From positions 62,867,646 through 62,931,645 of the forward strand of contig OY744528.1 in the NCBI GenBank assembly GCA_963556195.1: 64,000 bases of DNA. Reading direction: 5' to 3'. The notes under the pieces were generated by a model that was not told the DNA's origin, did no database searches, and was given only the letters and a program-made list of their open reading frames with translations. The number at the start of each line of letters is the position of its first letter. The first letter of the stretch is position 1. The translations under genes and the position numbers were made by a program. The DNA is from Sepiola atlantica (lineage: Eukaryota > Mollusca > Cephalopoda > Sepiida > Sepiolidae). Of this stretch, positions 45,390 to 57,689 are shown in pieces.

Positions 45390-46850
45390 TGACGCCTCTG
45401 CAAGACGGAGAGCTGTGCTTATTTCAAGTCGAGACCCGTACTTTTAATTTTGGGATTCCTTACGATTTCATAGTCCCAATGTTTTGCAACGCACTAGGTG
45501 GAAGTTGATAGTCGTGGCAACATTTTCGATGTCGCCATGATTCACTTTAATCCTATCCTTTTTCCTGGTGCTGTGTCATGTTTGTAGAATATTATACTAG
45601 TAAACCATCTAGTTATCCCGATAATGGTGAGAAAATAATTCAATCATAAGTATTGGACATGAGTTTACAAGTCATGTAAGGTTGTACTGTGGCTGGATGA
45701 CGTCACATTTGCGTATTCGTGTTTATTTTGAAATTATATAAAGTCTTGAACATATATACCATTTACAATACGTTTTGATAGTCGTCATTTTTTAATCTGA
45801 AGTTTCATAACAAATAAAGTAATGCATCAATTCTTCTGTGGACCATGCAAAATGTTGCACGGAACACCAGGGGTCCAATGGTAACCTGAGTAGGGAGCTG
45901 GGCAGCAAGATTTTTGTTCAGATTGCATTTAAATTTCTCATCATGATTTTGCAATACGAAGATTCTAACATTTTTTATTTATGAATTGAAAAACTCTTAG
46001 ATTAACCATTTAACTGTGATGCTGCGACACAAATTGAGATATGAAATATTTAGATGCACTAAGAAAATACCCGTTCGAGGATATAGTATTAGTTTTAAAT
46101 TTAATGTTTTTCTTTTTTGGGGGTATTGCACGTTTTTTTGTGGTACCGCTCTAGATAGTAAAGTTACAAAATAATAATGTACCAACCTTACTCACCCTGT
46201 TGCAAAGAATACATATTCACTAAATCATAAGGATAACTTCAATAGTTAAGGATTTTACCAAGTACATACGTATTATTGACGCTTAAACGCGCGCCGATCC
46301 TTTTAAAATGTATTACTAAATATAATGTAAAAATTAATTTTACAGCAATTCCTATTCGCTATTAAATACGTTGTATCTAACTTATTTTAAAAGTTATTTT
46401 GCGAATTGGTGCGAGTTGCAGTTGGCGCATCGCCAAAATGATGAAGTTAAAAAAAATAATGGGCTAATGTTACTCCTCGTGTTGTTTATAATATATATTC
46501 AAAAATTAATAATGATCCTTTCATTTGTTTCGTAGATTAAAATACACATACCTAACTTCATAAATTGAAGTACCAAGTAAACTCGTATTCCCACCTCTGA
46601 ACTCCATATAAAATATTTTTACTGGATGTTTAACTTAGCTGAAAATATTAATTGTAATGTTCTGTAATTATTAAATTTATAAGTAACATTTAAACGTTAA
46701 TATTATTTTATAACTACGAAAAAGCACCAACAAGTCAATTTCCCCCGTCGACATTTTCTTAGGGATGATAGCGCATCAGGCGTCAAACCCATTTCCCTTC
46801 CTAAAGAAGAAACTAATGTCTGCGAGGTTGGTCTCCCCTTACCTTTGACG
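45390..46850. other. Unassigned sequence
   Basis: No gene is recognised. Segments such as TCGAGACCCGTACTTTTAAT (45429) and GTGCGAGTTGCAGTTGGCGC (46410) are unassigned. Confidence 0.55.
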
Positions 46851-47387
46851 TTACTTTGAGGTAACACAAAACACCCTATGGTCATTCAATAGAAGATGTG
46901 AATTTGGCAATAAAAACGAGTCACATTTCACATAGGAAACACATTTTGCGTTTATTGTTCTAATATATTCTCCGTCTTTTAAAACACATTTATCCCATCG
47001 AAAAACAAGCTTTTCTTCCTTTGTCTGTTGGCTGGGAAAGGTGCTGTGTCTGTTCTTAGGCAACACTTATTTTTTTCTGTCCTTGGTCGATGAAGCAGGG
47101 ATCATTCTAGACAATTTTAATTTTATTCATAATCTAGAGTGATCCTTTGTTGTGAGCTGGGGTTTCCTCGCATTAAAAACTGACCTTGTGTAGGAACAAC
47201 CTTTTTCAACATGAGAGTCTTTGAACTAATGTTTTTGACATTGACGGTACTCTTCACTTTATCATCGCTTGGAAACTTAGTTTCACATAAAAATTCTTTG
47301 AGGTGTCCAAACAACTGAAAATCAGAAGGATTTGATGGTAATGAGGATGTGACAGTTGTTTCTATTGTTGTCCCTGCAGTATGATAT

Positions 47388-47389
<2 letters not shown>
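46851..47389 (-). pseudogene. Mariner-type transposase, C-terminal relic
   Basis: The minus frame at 47314-47123 reads LFGHLKEFLCETKFPSDD, and 47066-46851 reads LVFRWDKCVLKDGEYI. These match the C-terminal LFGPLKxxLxGxxFxxDxxV and RWDKCVxxxGDYxE patterns of mariner transposases. Upstream, where SPDLAPCDYHLF is expected, the residues are SNPSDFQLF, so the third catalytic Asp is not preserved. The upstream side stops at a (TA)n array (47390). Frameshifted and truncated. Confidence 0.82.

Positions 47390-47428
<39 letters not shown>
47390..47428. repeat. (TA)n microsatellite
   Basis: About 38 bp of TA. Confidence 0.95.
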
Positions 47429-47429
<1 letters not shown>

Positions 47430-47437
47430 GGAGTATC

Positions 47438-47499
47438 TTAATAAACATAGCTTTAAGTATATTGAATAATGAAAAGTACTCAAAGCTATCTTTATTAAA
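47438..47499. repeat. Imperfect inverted repeat
   Basis: TTAATAAACATAGCTTTAAG near 47439 pairs with CAAAGCTATCTTTATTAA near 47480, with a 15-20 bp spacer. Confidence 0.7.
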
Positions 47500-48163
47500 A
47501 CATAATATTACATATGAAACAAGAACAACATTTTATAATGTTTAATCTAAATGCAATGTATCACCTAATGCTAATTCTGCTGTCCCAGAATTAAAATTGT
47601 AGACTTTATTCTGGAACAACACCGGGTTGTTGTTGTGACGTCTATTTACGACTTCACATACGGTATTTTCGGTTCTGTTTTAGAATGTTCTTCTTTTCTC
47701 CAGCTTTTTGTTCATGTGTTTTTTATCACCTGAAAATGATTCGACGCAGAATCGAAACTCCTAGCGATAGTTCAGACACCAGAAAAAAAAACATGTATGA
47801 AGATTTTATATCATACTGAACATTCATGGAAAAAACAAAAAGGAGACAAAACTCACGCGAGATTACCCTTATAATAAGATGATAAAATTCTAAATCAAGC
47901 CGCCGTTATAAATTTATCGTACGGAGCTACGCTTTCAGATAATTATGATAAAACAATAACAGAGACAAAAAACCATAGAAGTTGAAACAGTAAGCAGTTA
48001 GTTAAAGTTTAAAATAAATGTGGGTTATTATTATTATAAGTATGATCATTGCGTAAGATCAAATCAGAAAACACAGTTTATGGTAGTGAATTCAACATTT
48101 GTCTTACATAAGTAAGGGTTTTTAATCAGAGTTTCTATATCGGTATATTTTGATCCTAACTAG

Positions 48164-48168
<5 letters not shown>
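47500..48168. other. Unassigned sequence
   Basis: AT-rich, no gene. The GGAACAACACCGGGTTGTTG stretch at 47611 contains a small palindrome. Confidence 0.55.

Positions 48169-48257
<89 letters not shown>
48169..48257. repeat. (CA)n followed by (TA)n
   Basis: About 60 bp of AC/CA followed by about 28 bp of TA. Confidence 0.97.
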
Positions 48258-48262
<5 letters not shown>

Positions 48263-48589
48263 TGCAACTACGTTTTGCAGCATTAACATTGCTAGACTAA
48301 TAAAATAATTTATGCAATACTAGGCGTAAAGATTTGTAAAGTGACAAAGAGTAAGTCTACGTCGTTGGAATCTACAGTCGCCGCAGGTTTTATATCAGAG
48401 TTTTTCTTTCTTCCATAAGGCTAAGTTAACAAAGGCTGAAGTAAATATCACTTCCGCGCATTCGTTCACCTATCGAAGCATTAATAAAATCTACAATACT
48501 TTTTGCAAACCAACCATATTTAGTACGAGCAAAATTCAGTGTATGCCTGACCTGTCCACCAAATTTCAGTCATGAATGTCTGACAGTCT

Positions 48590-48900
48590 TATTTTTATCA
48601 CCATTGAATGATTAGCACACCTGCATGCAACGTGCAAAAATGTCAACACCTCTGGCATGCTTCTTTCTTGACACGGCTCTCATCTTGGCCAATCTTCACT
48701 TCAACAATAGTTAGGGGATTTTCTTGATAGACATTACCTTTGAGATAACCCCACATATAAAAATGTGGCTGGGTTAAGGTTCAATAAAGCCCATTCAGGA
48801 TCACATCTCTTACTGATGAGACGATCATCAAAGTGGCCTCCCATATCATTGAACAACGATAAAACTAAGACTGCATGATGTTCATAACTGAAAGGCAGAG
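48590..48900 (-). pseudogene. Second mariner/Tc1-type transposase relic
   Basis: On the minus strand, HFDDRLISKRCDPEWALL is followed, after a one-base frame slip, by PHFYMWGYLKGNVYQENP and LTIVEVK. This matches the pattern F..RLISRR....WPPRSPDLTPxDFFLWGYLKxxVY that surrounds the third catalytic Asp. The SPD itself falls in the frameshift and is not preserved. It is a different subfamily from the relics at 22 and 47 kb. Confidence 0.78.
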
Positions 48901-49665
48901 ACTAATTCAGGCAATAATAACTACGAATAACATCAAATTAGAACTTCTACTCGGTCATAGCTGATAGAATGAGAACTTACCCCCATGGATTAAATAAAAG
49001 GATTTAGTTAGAAAATTCCTCATCGTTTCGTGTGTTCGATATAAAAAATCCCAAGTTCGATTAGGACGTTGAAGTGCACCTGAAAAAGGTCGGATTGTAC
49101 ATCAGCCGAACCATTATTAATATAACAACAAAGAGTGTTAGATTGCAGAAGGGATTGTAAATTTTTTAAGCAGTGGCATTTCTTAGCGTTACATATATTA
49201 AAAGATTGCTCACACTTTTGAAGTGATACTCAAACATAATTTCAGTAGATGCCACAATTGTTCTATCCTGAATTCTCTCTGAGAACATAAAACTCGGAAA
49301 CTTGTTCAAAAGGGGCAGATTGAAAGATATTCTAGATATGAAGGACGCTATGTTGTAGACATTAAATAAAATATGTTTCTCCTACAACTTTCTCTGTAAA
49401 AGTTTGCTAAGTCAAAATTGCTAACAAATGACCCTGCCATATGAAGCTTTTTATTAAACTGCTGAAAGGTAATCCCGTGTTCTTCTAAAATGGCCTCATG
49501 CGTAAAAGAGTTTCTTTACTAAAACATATTTTCTGTACACATCCTATATTGATCTGCAAATTTCAGTCAGAGTTCGTTATAAATATTCCCGAGTTCAACA
49601 AGACGAACCTGAATAAGATCAGAGGTTAAATCAGCCGAAAGGTTGTGAGAATAATATTGCTAAAT
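48901..49665. repeat. About 540-bp tandem pair (approximate)
   Basis: AAGTTCGATTAGGACGTTGA near 49052 and the CCGAACCATTATTAATATAA block at 49108 recur as GAGTTCAACAAGACGAACCT near 49590 and CCGAAAGGTTGTGAGAATAA at 49635, in the same order. The rest of the units is diverged. Confidence 0.5.
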
Positions 49666-50400
49666 GAGAACAGTAGTCCTAAGAGTCCAAATAATACAAA
49701 AAGCATATACTTTTTTACAACGCTATCGTTTTCTCTTCCGTATTTTTTCTTCTGTTTCTTTCATGTTCTGCCCGTTTCCCCCCTCTCACTTTCTATCTTT
49801 CAAAAATGCATTTATATGAAATGAATACGTAAAAGATAGCTATTTCGCTATCAGTCTATGATTGTTACGATAATTTAAAAGTTTGACGAGGATAGACAGC
49901 ATAAACAGTTTTTATTTCAAGGTATGCCGATTCAAAAAATGTGTTAAAACAATTGTCAGAATTACGTCTTATTTCGATCCTAATTTTTTGCTACAACACT
50001 TTTCGCATTTGAAAACAAGTAACAGCACGCGGTATAAACTTACATACTCCAATCTGGTGCTGTGGCATAACCGTACGCATGAAATTTAGTCCATTATTCA
50101 GTTTAGAAGCACTTACAGTTTAAGATTGGAGCTCCTACCATTAACATGTGATATTCCTAAGCTGGTATCCAGAACAGCCGCAGCCCCCTCGACACTGTTT
50201 TTTATAGTGAGATACTACTGTAGGGGAGATACTACCCTTAAAAAGCACAATAGCTTGATTTTGGGACTCTAGGGGAGATACTACTCTTAAAAAGTCGTAT
50301 ATTACCATTTATAGCTCGCACAGAAAATAACGACATTAAAGTGATGTTAGGTGTGAAAAATAATATTAGTTCGATCCAAGGTCTATGTCCATCCTGTCTG
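49666..50400. other. Unassigned sequence with a short duplication
   Basis: TAGGGGAGATACTACCCTTA at 50221 recurs with changes at 50270. Otherwise nothing recognised. Confidence 0.55.
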
Positions 50401-50800
50401 ACAATGACTCTAGCTCCGGAGTGAAGACAAGAGGCAGAGTATAGTAGGGATCAGCGTCGTTGCCACCGGTATATTTTTAGTTGTCAATATCTGAGCCACA
50501 AACTCGCTCGCGATCTGGAAAAAGGGTCCCAGATACTGGCGCACTATCAGATGCACCCTGACGACGTCGGGTACGCCTTTAAACCCTCTCTCTGTTGCCA
50601 TGGAATAGTTGATTTGACAGTCTGACCTGTTGAGAAGAAAAGGTTCCGGACTGACGCGGGTTTATGTGACAGCGCTTGACAATGTAATTGTTAAAATTGC
50701 AGAATGCTTCACGTCTAGGGGAGTGCATAGGTGCATGCTGTAGAAAACATCTTGCCCACCCAAAATTTGATTTCTTCAAAATTATTGGTTATTTAAGGCG
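50401..50800 (-). other. Possible decayed ORF on the minus strand
   Basis: Two minus frames (50779-50579 and 50601-50410) nearly abut, and the second has IASEFVAQILTTKNIPVATT and LIPTILCLLSSL. The pattern vaguely resembles the middle of hAT transposases (an aromatic/small residue run followed by LPVI.LL). GC content is higher than the flanks. The family is not established. Confidence 0.3.
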
Positions 50801-52125
50801 CAGTCTCATGCTGTGATTGTGAGCCATTTCAAATTTAATAAAAGTCATGTTTACCAGGTGGTGGGTCTCCATAGTAAATCAGACGTTATACCTATACATT
50901 AATAGCTGATAAATCTCAAGTTGTCTCGCAATGTTTTCCAATTGATAGCTATATATATTGCAACAAGATGGGAAACGAGGTCTGCTTAGTCTGGGAGAGA
51001 GAAAAAATGTTGGGTCTGTTGATGTTCGGTTTGGAAAAGTGGTTTTATTTTGATTGCTAGTCTGTCGTTCGGTAGAGAAATCAAGTATAATTGTAACAAC
51101 TCAAAATAATACATCGTTATTTGTTTTAAACTTGAGTTGTGACTGGAATAGGAAATTCTTTTGCTACTGCAGTAACTGATACTACATTACGCCAAGTTTA
51201 AAATCAATCCCATACTAAGACAACAAGCGAACAATCACGGCATGTGAAAAATTGTTTACAAAAATGTGGCTTAATCAGATGTTGATGAAATAAGTTCAGT
51301 ACAGTTAATGATTGTTGGACTACATATTTTACATCTGCATGCATAAAAAACTGCCCTGCCATCATAATAAAAAAAGGCGAATCCACCATCATTGACATTT
51401 TAAAATTATATTGACTTGTTAAACATTTGTCCACAAAATAAAACAAAATTCCTAAACGTAACTATTTGCTATTTTAAAATCAAAATAATCGTTAAATTAA
51501 AAGCATAATAACAATGTATTGTTAATTTTACACAATAATATGCAAATTAGTTCACTTTACTATGGAGATCACATGTACCTAAGTTGTGTATGGTAAACAC
51601 ACTAAATAATTAAACTCGTAACGAATGAAATTCTTGACCGAACTAGTCAATCCAACGGCAACAACAGCTGCCTACATTTGTTGGTCGCCATTGAACGTCA
51701 AGTATTGAAAAGACAAGCATTATAGACAAAAAATGTGAAATAAAATTTGATCTAAACGTGAAAACCTGTTTGGTTAGGTACAGAATTTCATTCTAACGGT
51801 ATCACTTATATGTTGCTGGGGGTTCTACGAGTTATCGTGAGTTAAATATTCTGAACCATTACCGCAGTATATAAAACAGATAAGATGCTGTGATTGTGTA
51901 AAGTTGAATTAATTTGAAATAACGTGTTGTGACCTCACCGGTCTTGTCAGAAAAGAGCAACCCTTTTGCATTTGTTCATTTAGATAGTCAAAAATGACCA
52001 AAGTATCTACACCGGTCTGGTGTGTATACATCTATGTAATTATGAATCTCTCAATGTTATGAACGCATTAAGAGACACAAATGATGTAATGGATACAAAT
52101 GCCGACTAGGAAATCGGCGAAAATC
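50801..52125. other. Unassigned AT-rich sequence
   Basis: No gene is supported. The minus frame 51446-51204 has no recognisable domain. Confidence 0.55.
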
Positions 52126-52242
52126 TTTACTTTTCTTCGATAAATGTCTATCTTGGGTATTTTCTTTACTTTTCTTCGATAAATGCCTATCTTGGGTATT
52201 TTCTTTACTTTTCTTCGATAAATGCCTATCTTGGGTATTTTC
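52126..52242. repeat. Three near-identical 39-bp units
   Basis: Units start at 52126, 52165 and 52204 and differ at about one position (TGTCTATC against TGCCTATC). On the minus strand each encodes the same 13 residues (ENTQDRHLSKKSK) in one frame, 52275-52057. The near identity implies a recent expansion. Confidence 0.93.
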
Positions 52243-53554
52243 TTCAGAGTGAACCAGAAAAAAAGTTGCCGTCAAGGATTTTCAGGGTATTTATTATTCG
52301 AGGATTTTTGTTGTATTTCTCTAAAAATATTTAACTAATATTAATGGTACTAGTTTAGAAAATCGTACTTTTGAACATTTTAACTGACGATGTTTCGTGT
52401 CGGTAAATGTGTGTTTTTCTATTGCATATTACTACAGTATTACGTTATTTACTTAACCATAAAAAATATACGTAAGGACAAGTTGTTAATTGGTACATTT
52501 GCAGACTAACACTACCGCTGAATAACAACCTCTCTTCCACAAAATCAGATTCTACCTTTTTTTCGATAATTACGCGTCAACACCGTGAAAAAAACACACA
52601 ATTATTTTAGAATCTAGATTCGGAGATTAGTTCCGTAAATAAATTAAACGTCAAATGATTCCTCATTTCCGGGGTATTCTAGCGTTTTATGGAAGTTAAC
52701 AACATTTTTCATCACTAACTCTAAGTTCGAGTGGCTGCTTATGAGAGTAAAGTAAGAGTTAGGTTTACGATTAGGTTAAAAGACCGTAACAAATATCAAA
52801 AAAATATTGAGGAGAAATAAAAACAAGGAATCTAAAAAAATAACGTCTATGAATGAATTTAAAATATCTAGTACAAATCAGTGCTCTTAAAAAGTTTATA
52901 ATAGGATACAAAAATGACTTAACATCGGTAAGGAGAGACAATACAAAGCGTAGATTAACCAAAACAAAATTACTATAGTAAAGAAAGGTTAATAGCAACC
53001 CAAAATTATTGAGGTTTGTTTACGTTACAAACTTGCATATTTTTCTACGAAAACTGCGTTGATATGTTGACAAAGAATTGTTTTCGTGTTCCAAATGAAC
53101 GTTATTATTAATAGCAAGAATCGGAGTTTTGGGTGGAAAATCAAAGAATAATACAATAACAAATAATTCAAGCCGATGAAATATTAGAGCGTATCTTTAC
53201 GCCACATATTACTTTATCAGATTTTTCTAATAGAGCAATATACTTCTGAAAACATTCCCTAACAAGGTTTTAAAAATCCTAATGTAAATTTGAAGAATTA
53301 ATTAGATGACGAGAGAAAATATTGTAAACATGAATTCACAGTGAATGATGAAATATTGATGAGAATTTAATCAGTGTACTCATATTATTTATTCTGTATG
53401 TCCAAAGAGACATGATAAATAAATAAATAAATATAATAATACGCTAAGGCAATTACATGTATGTATTACGTTATCATCCTCTACCACTTTAAAAAAAATA
53501 TCGGATCGCCGATCGTCGATCGTCGAAGATGCAATGCGAAAAAAGTAATATTTT
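52243..53554. other. Unassigned AT-rich sequence
   Basis: No gene or long repeat. GATCGTCGATCGTC near 53513 is a short palindromic run. Confidence 0.6.
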
Positions 53555-54360
53555 AAATATCATGTGATGCTATTGTTGTATCAAACGTGAAACTCAGATT
53601 ATAACACCCTTTCTTGGTCTGTGGGCTAGGATCAAAATGTAGTATCTATTCTATCCAAAAATTGTACATAAATATCTAGGTATTTGCGTTTTCGCCATAC
53701 ATCCATAATATAGAACTATGTCACAAACTCCTACAAGGGATTTTGAAGTAGACCACAGAACACTTATATTCTGTAAGTACATTAAACAGAGTAGGTAGAT
53801 AAGTATGTGTCAGCTTGAATAATATCATGGGGTTTACGTTCGTGCCGGACGTCCACAGAATGGAAATATTTCACAAACTCCTATAAATCATTTTGAAGTT
53901 GACCACAGTAACAGTTATATTCTGTAAGTAGATTAAACAGAATAGGTAGATAAGTATGTGTCAGCTTGAATAATATTGGACGTCTATGGAATAGAAAATA
54001 TGTCACAAACTCCTACAAAAATACAAGTGTAGAATTTCCATGGCGTCTTGCTAGTAAATAAATAAATACTATGCGAGATTAAGAAGAGTAATAGCATAGA
54101 ATGGAACAAACTAAAATAAAAGGAATAAAAAAGCAGACTGAACTGGGTTGGGAAGGTAGTCCACAGGAAAATGTGAAAGCGACTGCACTTTGAACATACA
54201 TACAAATCGTACAAAATAGTAAATGTAGACCTTGTCGACGAAGAGACCAAACGGTAAACTACTTCATAAGTGAATTCGGTAAAGTAGCCCAAAAGTTAGA
54301 CAAAAGCAGACCTGCCTGGGCTGGGAAGGTAGTCCACTGGGAACTATGCCAGTGACTGCA
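53555..54360 (+). repeat. Interspersed repeat with internal tandem units
   Basis: The first 120 bp match 11825-12020. TCACAAACTCCTA then recurs at 53721, 53871 and 54003, giving units of about 132-150 bp with TATATTCTGTAAGTA and GATAAGTATGTGTCAGCTTG. A further pair, GGGAAGGTAGTCCAC at about 54150 and 54323, extends the array. Confidence 0.75.
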
Positions 54361-55595
54361 CTTCTTATCAATGGTACGGGAACAAACGGGAGCGGAAGCA
54401 GTATTTGAAATTGAAAGGCGTTAAATCCTCTGAGACATGGAAATACAAACTAAAACACCTGTCTAAGCAAACGGACGAAACTAGATAATAGTTAACACGA
54501 ACGAAAACAACTTGCCAGGTAGTAGAGCACGTTGTCTTAGCAGATCACAAGATGATGATCGCGGATGCAGAAAAGTAAGCAAATACGTAGAGCTTGCCAG
54601 AGACCGAAAGGAAAATGGAACATGAATAAAATCATTGTAATTCCAATAATAGCAGAGGTAATAGAACAAATAAAAACAATTCAAATAAAAAAGTCTCCGA
54701 GTGCGAAAACTAACACATATAATCAAATGACACCGACTAATCACAGATAATCTCAAATAGAATAACGCTGTGTAAAAACAAGACACATATAAAGAACGTT
54801 ACAGGAAATGAAAAGAACTGCAACTGCTAAACAAGATATGTAAAAAAACATTTGCTGACTAACCGCCATACGCCTACCGTAAAAAAAGCGATGACACCAG
54901 CCTCGACTGGTACCACACAAAATGCGCATGATGGGTAAACGATAATGGAAGGACCGAGGAATGAAAACATCATCCAGACCCCCACTGGAATCTAACGAGA
55001 TCTGTACTGCTACTGAAATTTCAAAGAAATCAAATAAGCGTTGTCATCGAGAAATCAATTGTAAACGGCTGTTGCGATCAGACAAAGTTATGTTCAATGT
55101 TTATCGAAAAAGGCAGAGAATGCTGGAAATCTGAGAGACCTTTTGTCACGCAGACTCCAGGGAGCACCAGTGAGCACTCACTGACAATAATTCGTGTAAG
55201 AACTCCTAGTTAGTAAATACTAAAATATCAAAATAGACTTTAGTGGTTTAGGATGCTAACTGACCTCTCTTCTAAAAATGTCAAGACGATCGATTTTCCT
55301 CTTCCTCTTCTCTACCCTTCTACCTGCTCCATATCTCCCCCTCAATCTAAATGACTTGATATTATCTCTCGCTTCCATGAATTTATCCATGTCCGACAGC
55401 AAGACCACAAATCTATGACGGCAATGGTTCGCCGATGTCTGCATGGCTAGGACTATTCTACTGGCCATTTCTCAAACATTCAAATGCTTACATTAATGTT
55501 ATTTCGTTTATATAATTCCCCAAGAACTTATGCTTATATTAAGTCAATTTTTATTTCTTGTAGATCATCATGAAGTATACATTACATAGGAGAGC

Positions 55596-55597
<2 letters not shown>
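54361..55597. other. Unassigned sequence
   Basis: Small frames at 54786-54481 and 55468-55256 on the minus strand have no recognised domain. Confidence 0.55.

Positions 55598-55687
<90 letters not shown>
55598..55687. repeat. (TA)n microsatellite
   Basis: About 90 bp of TA with one TG step. Confidence 0.96.
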
Positions 55688-56428
55688 ATTCACACATGGC
55701 AGTGTGTGAATAATATGCTTACATTCAACATTTACGCATTCGTGACCAATTCTTGGGCTTGTCATTAATTCAGTTTCCATCCAAATTTGATGCGTTTTTT
55801 TGCACTAGAATTGATTCGTCCCAAGTCTTTTTTTAACATAAAGAAATTAAAATTTTGGCCCAGTAGAAAAAAATTATTCAAAATATGTGTGGTCATCAAT
55901 GTGTAGAATAACGCACCCATTGACTTTGAATAACCATAACTTTTATATAAAATACATATTTCTTTTGTTTATACCAAAAATGTAGCAAACAGTACAAGGA
56001 ATCTAAAAATATAGATATCTCGAAAAGAGTTCAAGATATGGAAGGGTTGAGCAGCTTAAACTGACAAAAATGCCAATTGAGTAACTCAACATTCCTTTTT
56101 AAATTATAAATATAATTTAATCATGGAATAATAGAAATATAGAGTTCGATGAGTTGATTCGAAATAGGTAAGTATTAAAAAGATTCTGGCCATTGAAACT
56201 GACCTGTGTGACTTTTAATAGAAAAATAAAAAAAGTGATAATTGATTTTTAAAACCAAATTGTTCAGAGGGAAAAAAGCGAAAAAAGGCCAAATTGAAAA
56301 CGAAAGCCACACTTTTAGAAGAAAGAAAGCCCCCCAAAAATGCCAAATTGAAAATTCTGTTTATTAATTTAGAAATAAAGAAAAATTGGCTATATTGAAG
56401 ATATTAACTCTTGGGTATGTTGAAGATG
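55688..56428. other. Unassigned AT-rich sequence
   Basis: No gene. AAAGAAAGCCCCCCAAAAAT (56320) and GCCAAATTGAAAA (56291, 56343) are small local repeats. Confidence 0.6.
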
Positions 56429-57605
56429 TTAACTTTCGATTCTTTCGTTCACCAGAAGCGCGTACATTAACGTCCGACCCTTTTGTTTCAATTCTCTTGT
56501 ACAACAGAGGTGCGTCTCTGAACTTTCGATTCTTTTGTACACCAGAGGCGAGTGCGTAAACTTTTGATTCTTTTGTACACAAGATGCGCGTCTATAAACT
56601 TTCGATTATTTGTACACCAGAGATGCGTCCGTAAACCTTTGATTCTTTTTTTTCACCAGGGGTACGTCCAGAAAAATTTCGATTCTTTTGTATACTAGAG
56701 GCGCCTCCGTAAAATTTCGATTATTTTGTGCCCCAGAGACGCGGTTGTTAACTTTCGATTCTTTTGTACACCAGAGGCGCATTTGTAACTTTCGATTCTT
56801 TTGTACACCAGAGGCGCATTTGTAACTTTCGATTCTTTTGTACACCAGACGCGCATTTGTAACTTTTCGATTCTTTTGAACACCAAAGGCGCATTTGTAA
56901 CTTTTCGATTCTTTTGTACACCAGAGGCGCATTTGTAACTTTTCGATTCTTTTGTACACCAGAAGCGCGTCCATAAACTTTTGATTAAACTTCTGATTCT
57001 TTTGTATAACAGTGGCGCATCTCTTATCTTTCGATTCTTTTGTACACCAGAGCTTGTCTATAAACTTTCGATTCTTTTGTATACCAGAGGCGCGTCCGTA
57101 AACCTTCGAATTTTTGACACCAGAGGGATGACTCTTAACTTTCGATTCTTTTGTACACCAAGGGCGCGCTCGTAAACTTTTAATTCTTTTGTACACCAGA
57201 AGCACTGTCGTAAACTTTCGATTCGTTTGTACACTAGAGGCTCTGTCGTAAACTTTCGATTCTTTTCTACACCAGAGGCGCATACTTAAACTTTCGATTC
57301 TTTTCTACACCAGAGGCGTATACTTAAACTTTCGATTCTTTTCTACACCAGACGCGTACCCGTAAACTTTCGATTATTTTTGTAACCAGAGGCGCGTATG
57401 TAAACTTCTGATTCTTTTTGTACACTAGAAGCGCGTCCATAAACTTTCGATTTATTTGTACAATAGAGGCGCTTCTCTAAACTTTCGATTACTTTTTACA
57501 ACAGGGGCGTGTCCGTAAACTCTCGATTCTTCTGTATACTGTAACTTTTCAATTCAATTGTAGACCAGAGGCATGTACTTAAACTTTCGATTCTTTGTAC
57601 ACTTT
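56429..57605. repeat. Minisatellite of about 31 units of 37-38 bp
   Basis: The unit consensus is ACTTTCGATTCTTTTGTACA followed by CCAGAGGCGCGTCCGTAA with variation. The central block 56750-56970 is the most homogeneous; edges are degenerate and some units are partly deleted. The unit contains no stop in any minus-strand frame, which is why a 225-codon minus frame (57283-56606) arises, cycling through three peptide readings (WCTKESK, VQKNRK, VYKRIE). I treat that frame as a by-product of the repeat. Confidence 0.95.
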
Positions 57606-57689
57606 TGAAATAAAAGAATATTATATATAAAATCCTATTAGTTGCACACAGCGATTTAAATATTTACTTTTAACAATACCTACTTTGAT

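Noticed and set aside
56606..57283. 225-codon minus-strand ORF with repeated CTKESK
   Set aside because: It is the stop-free minisatellite read in rotating phases. Reported as a repeat and not as a gene.
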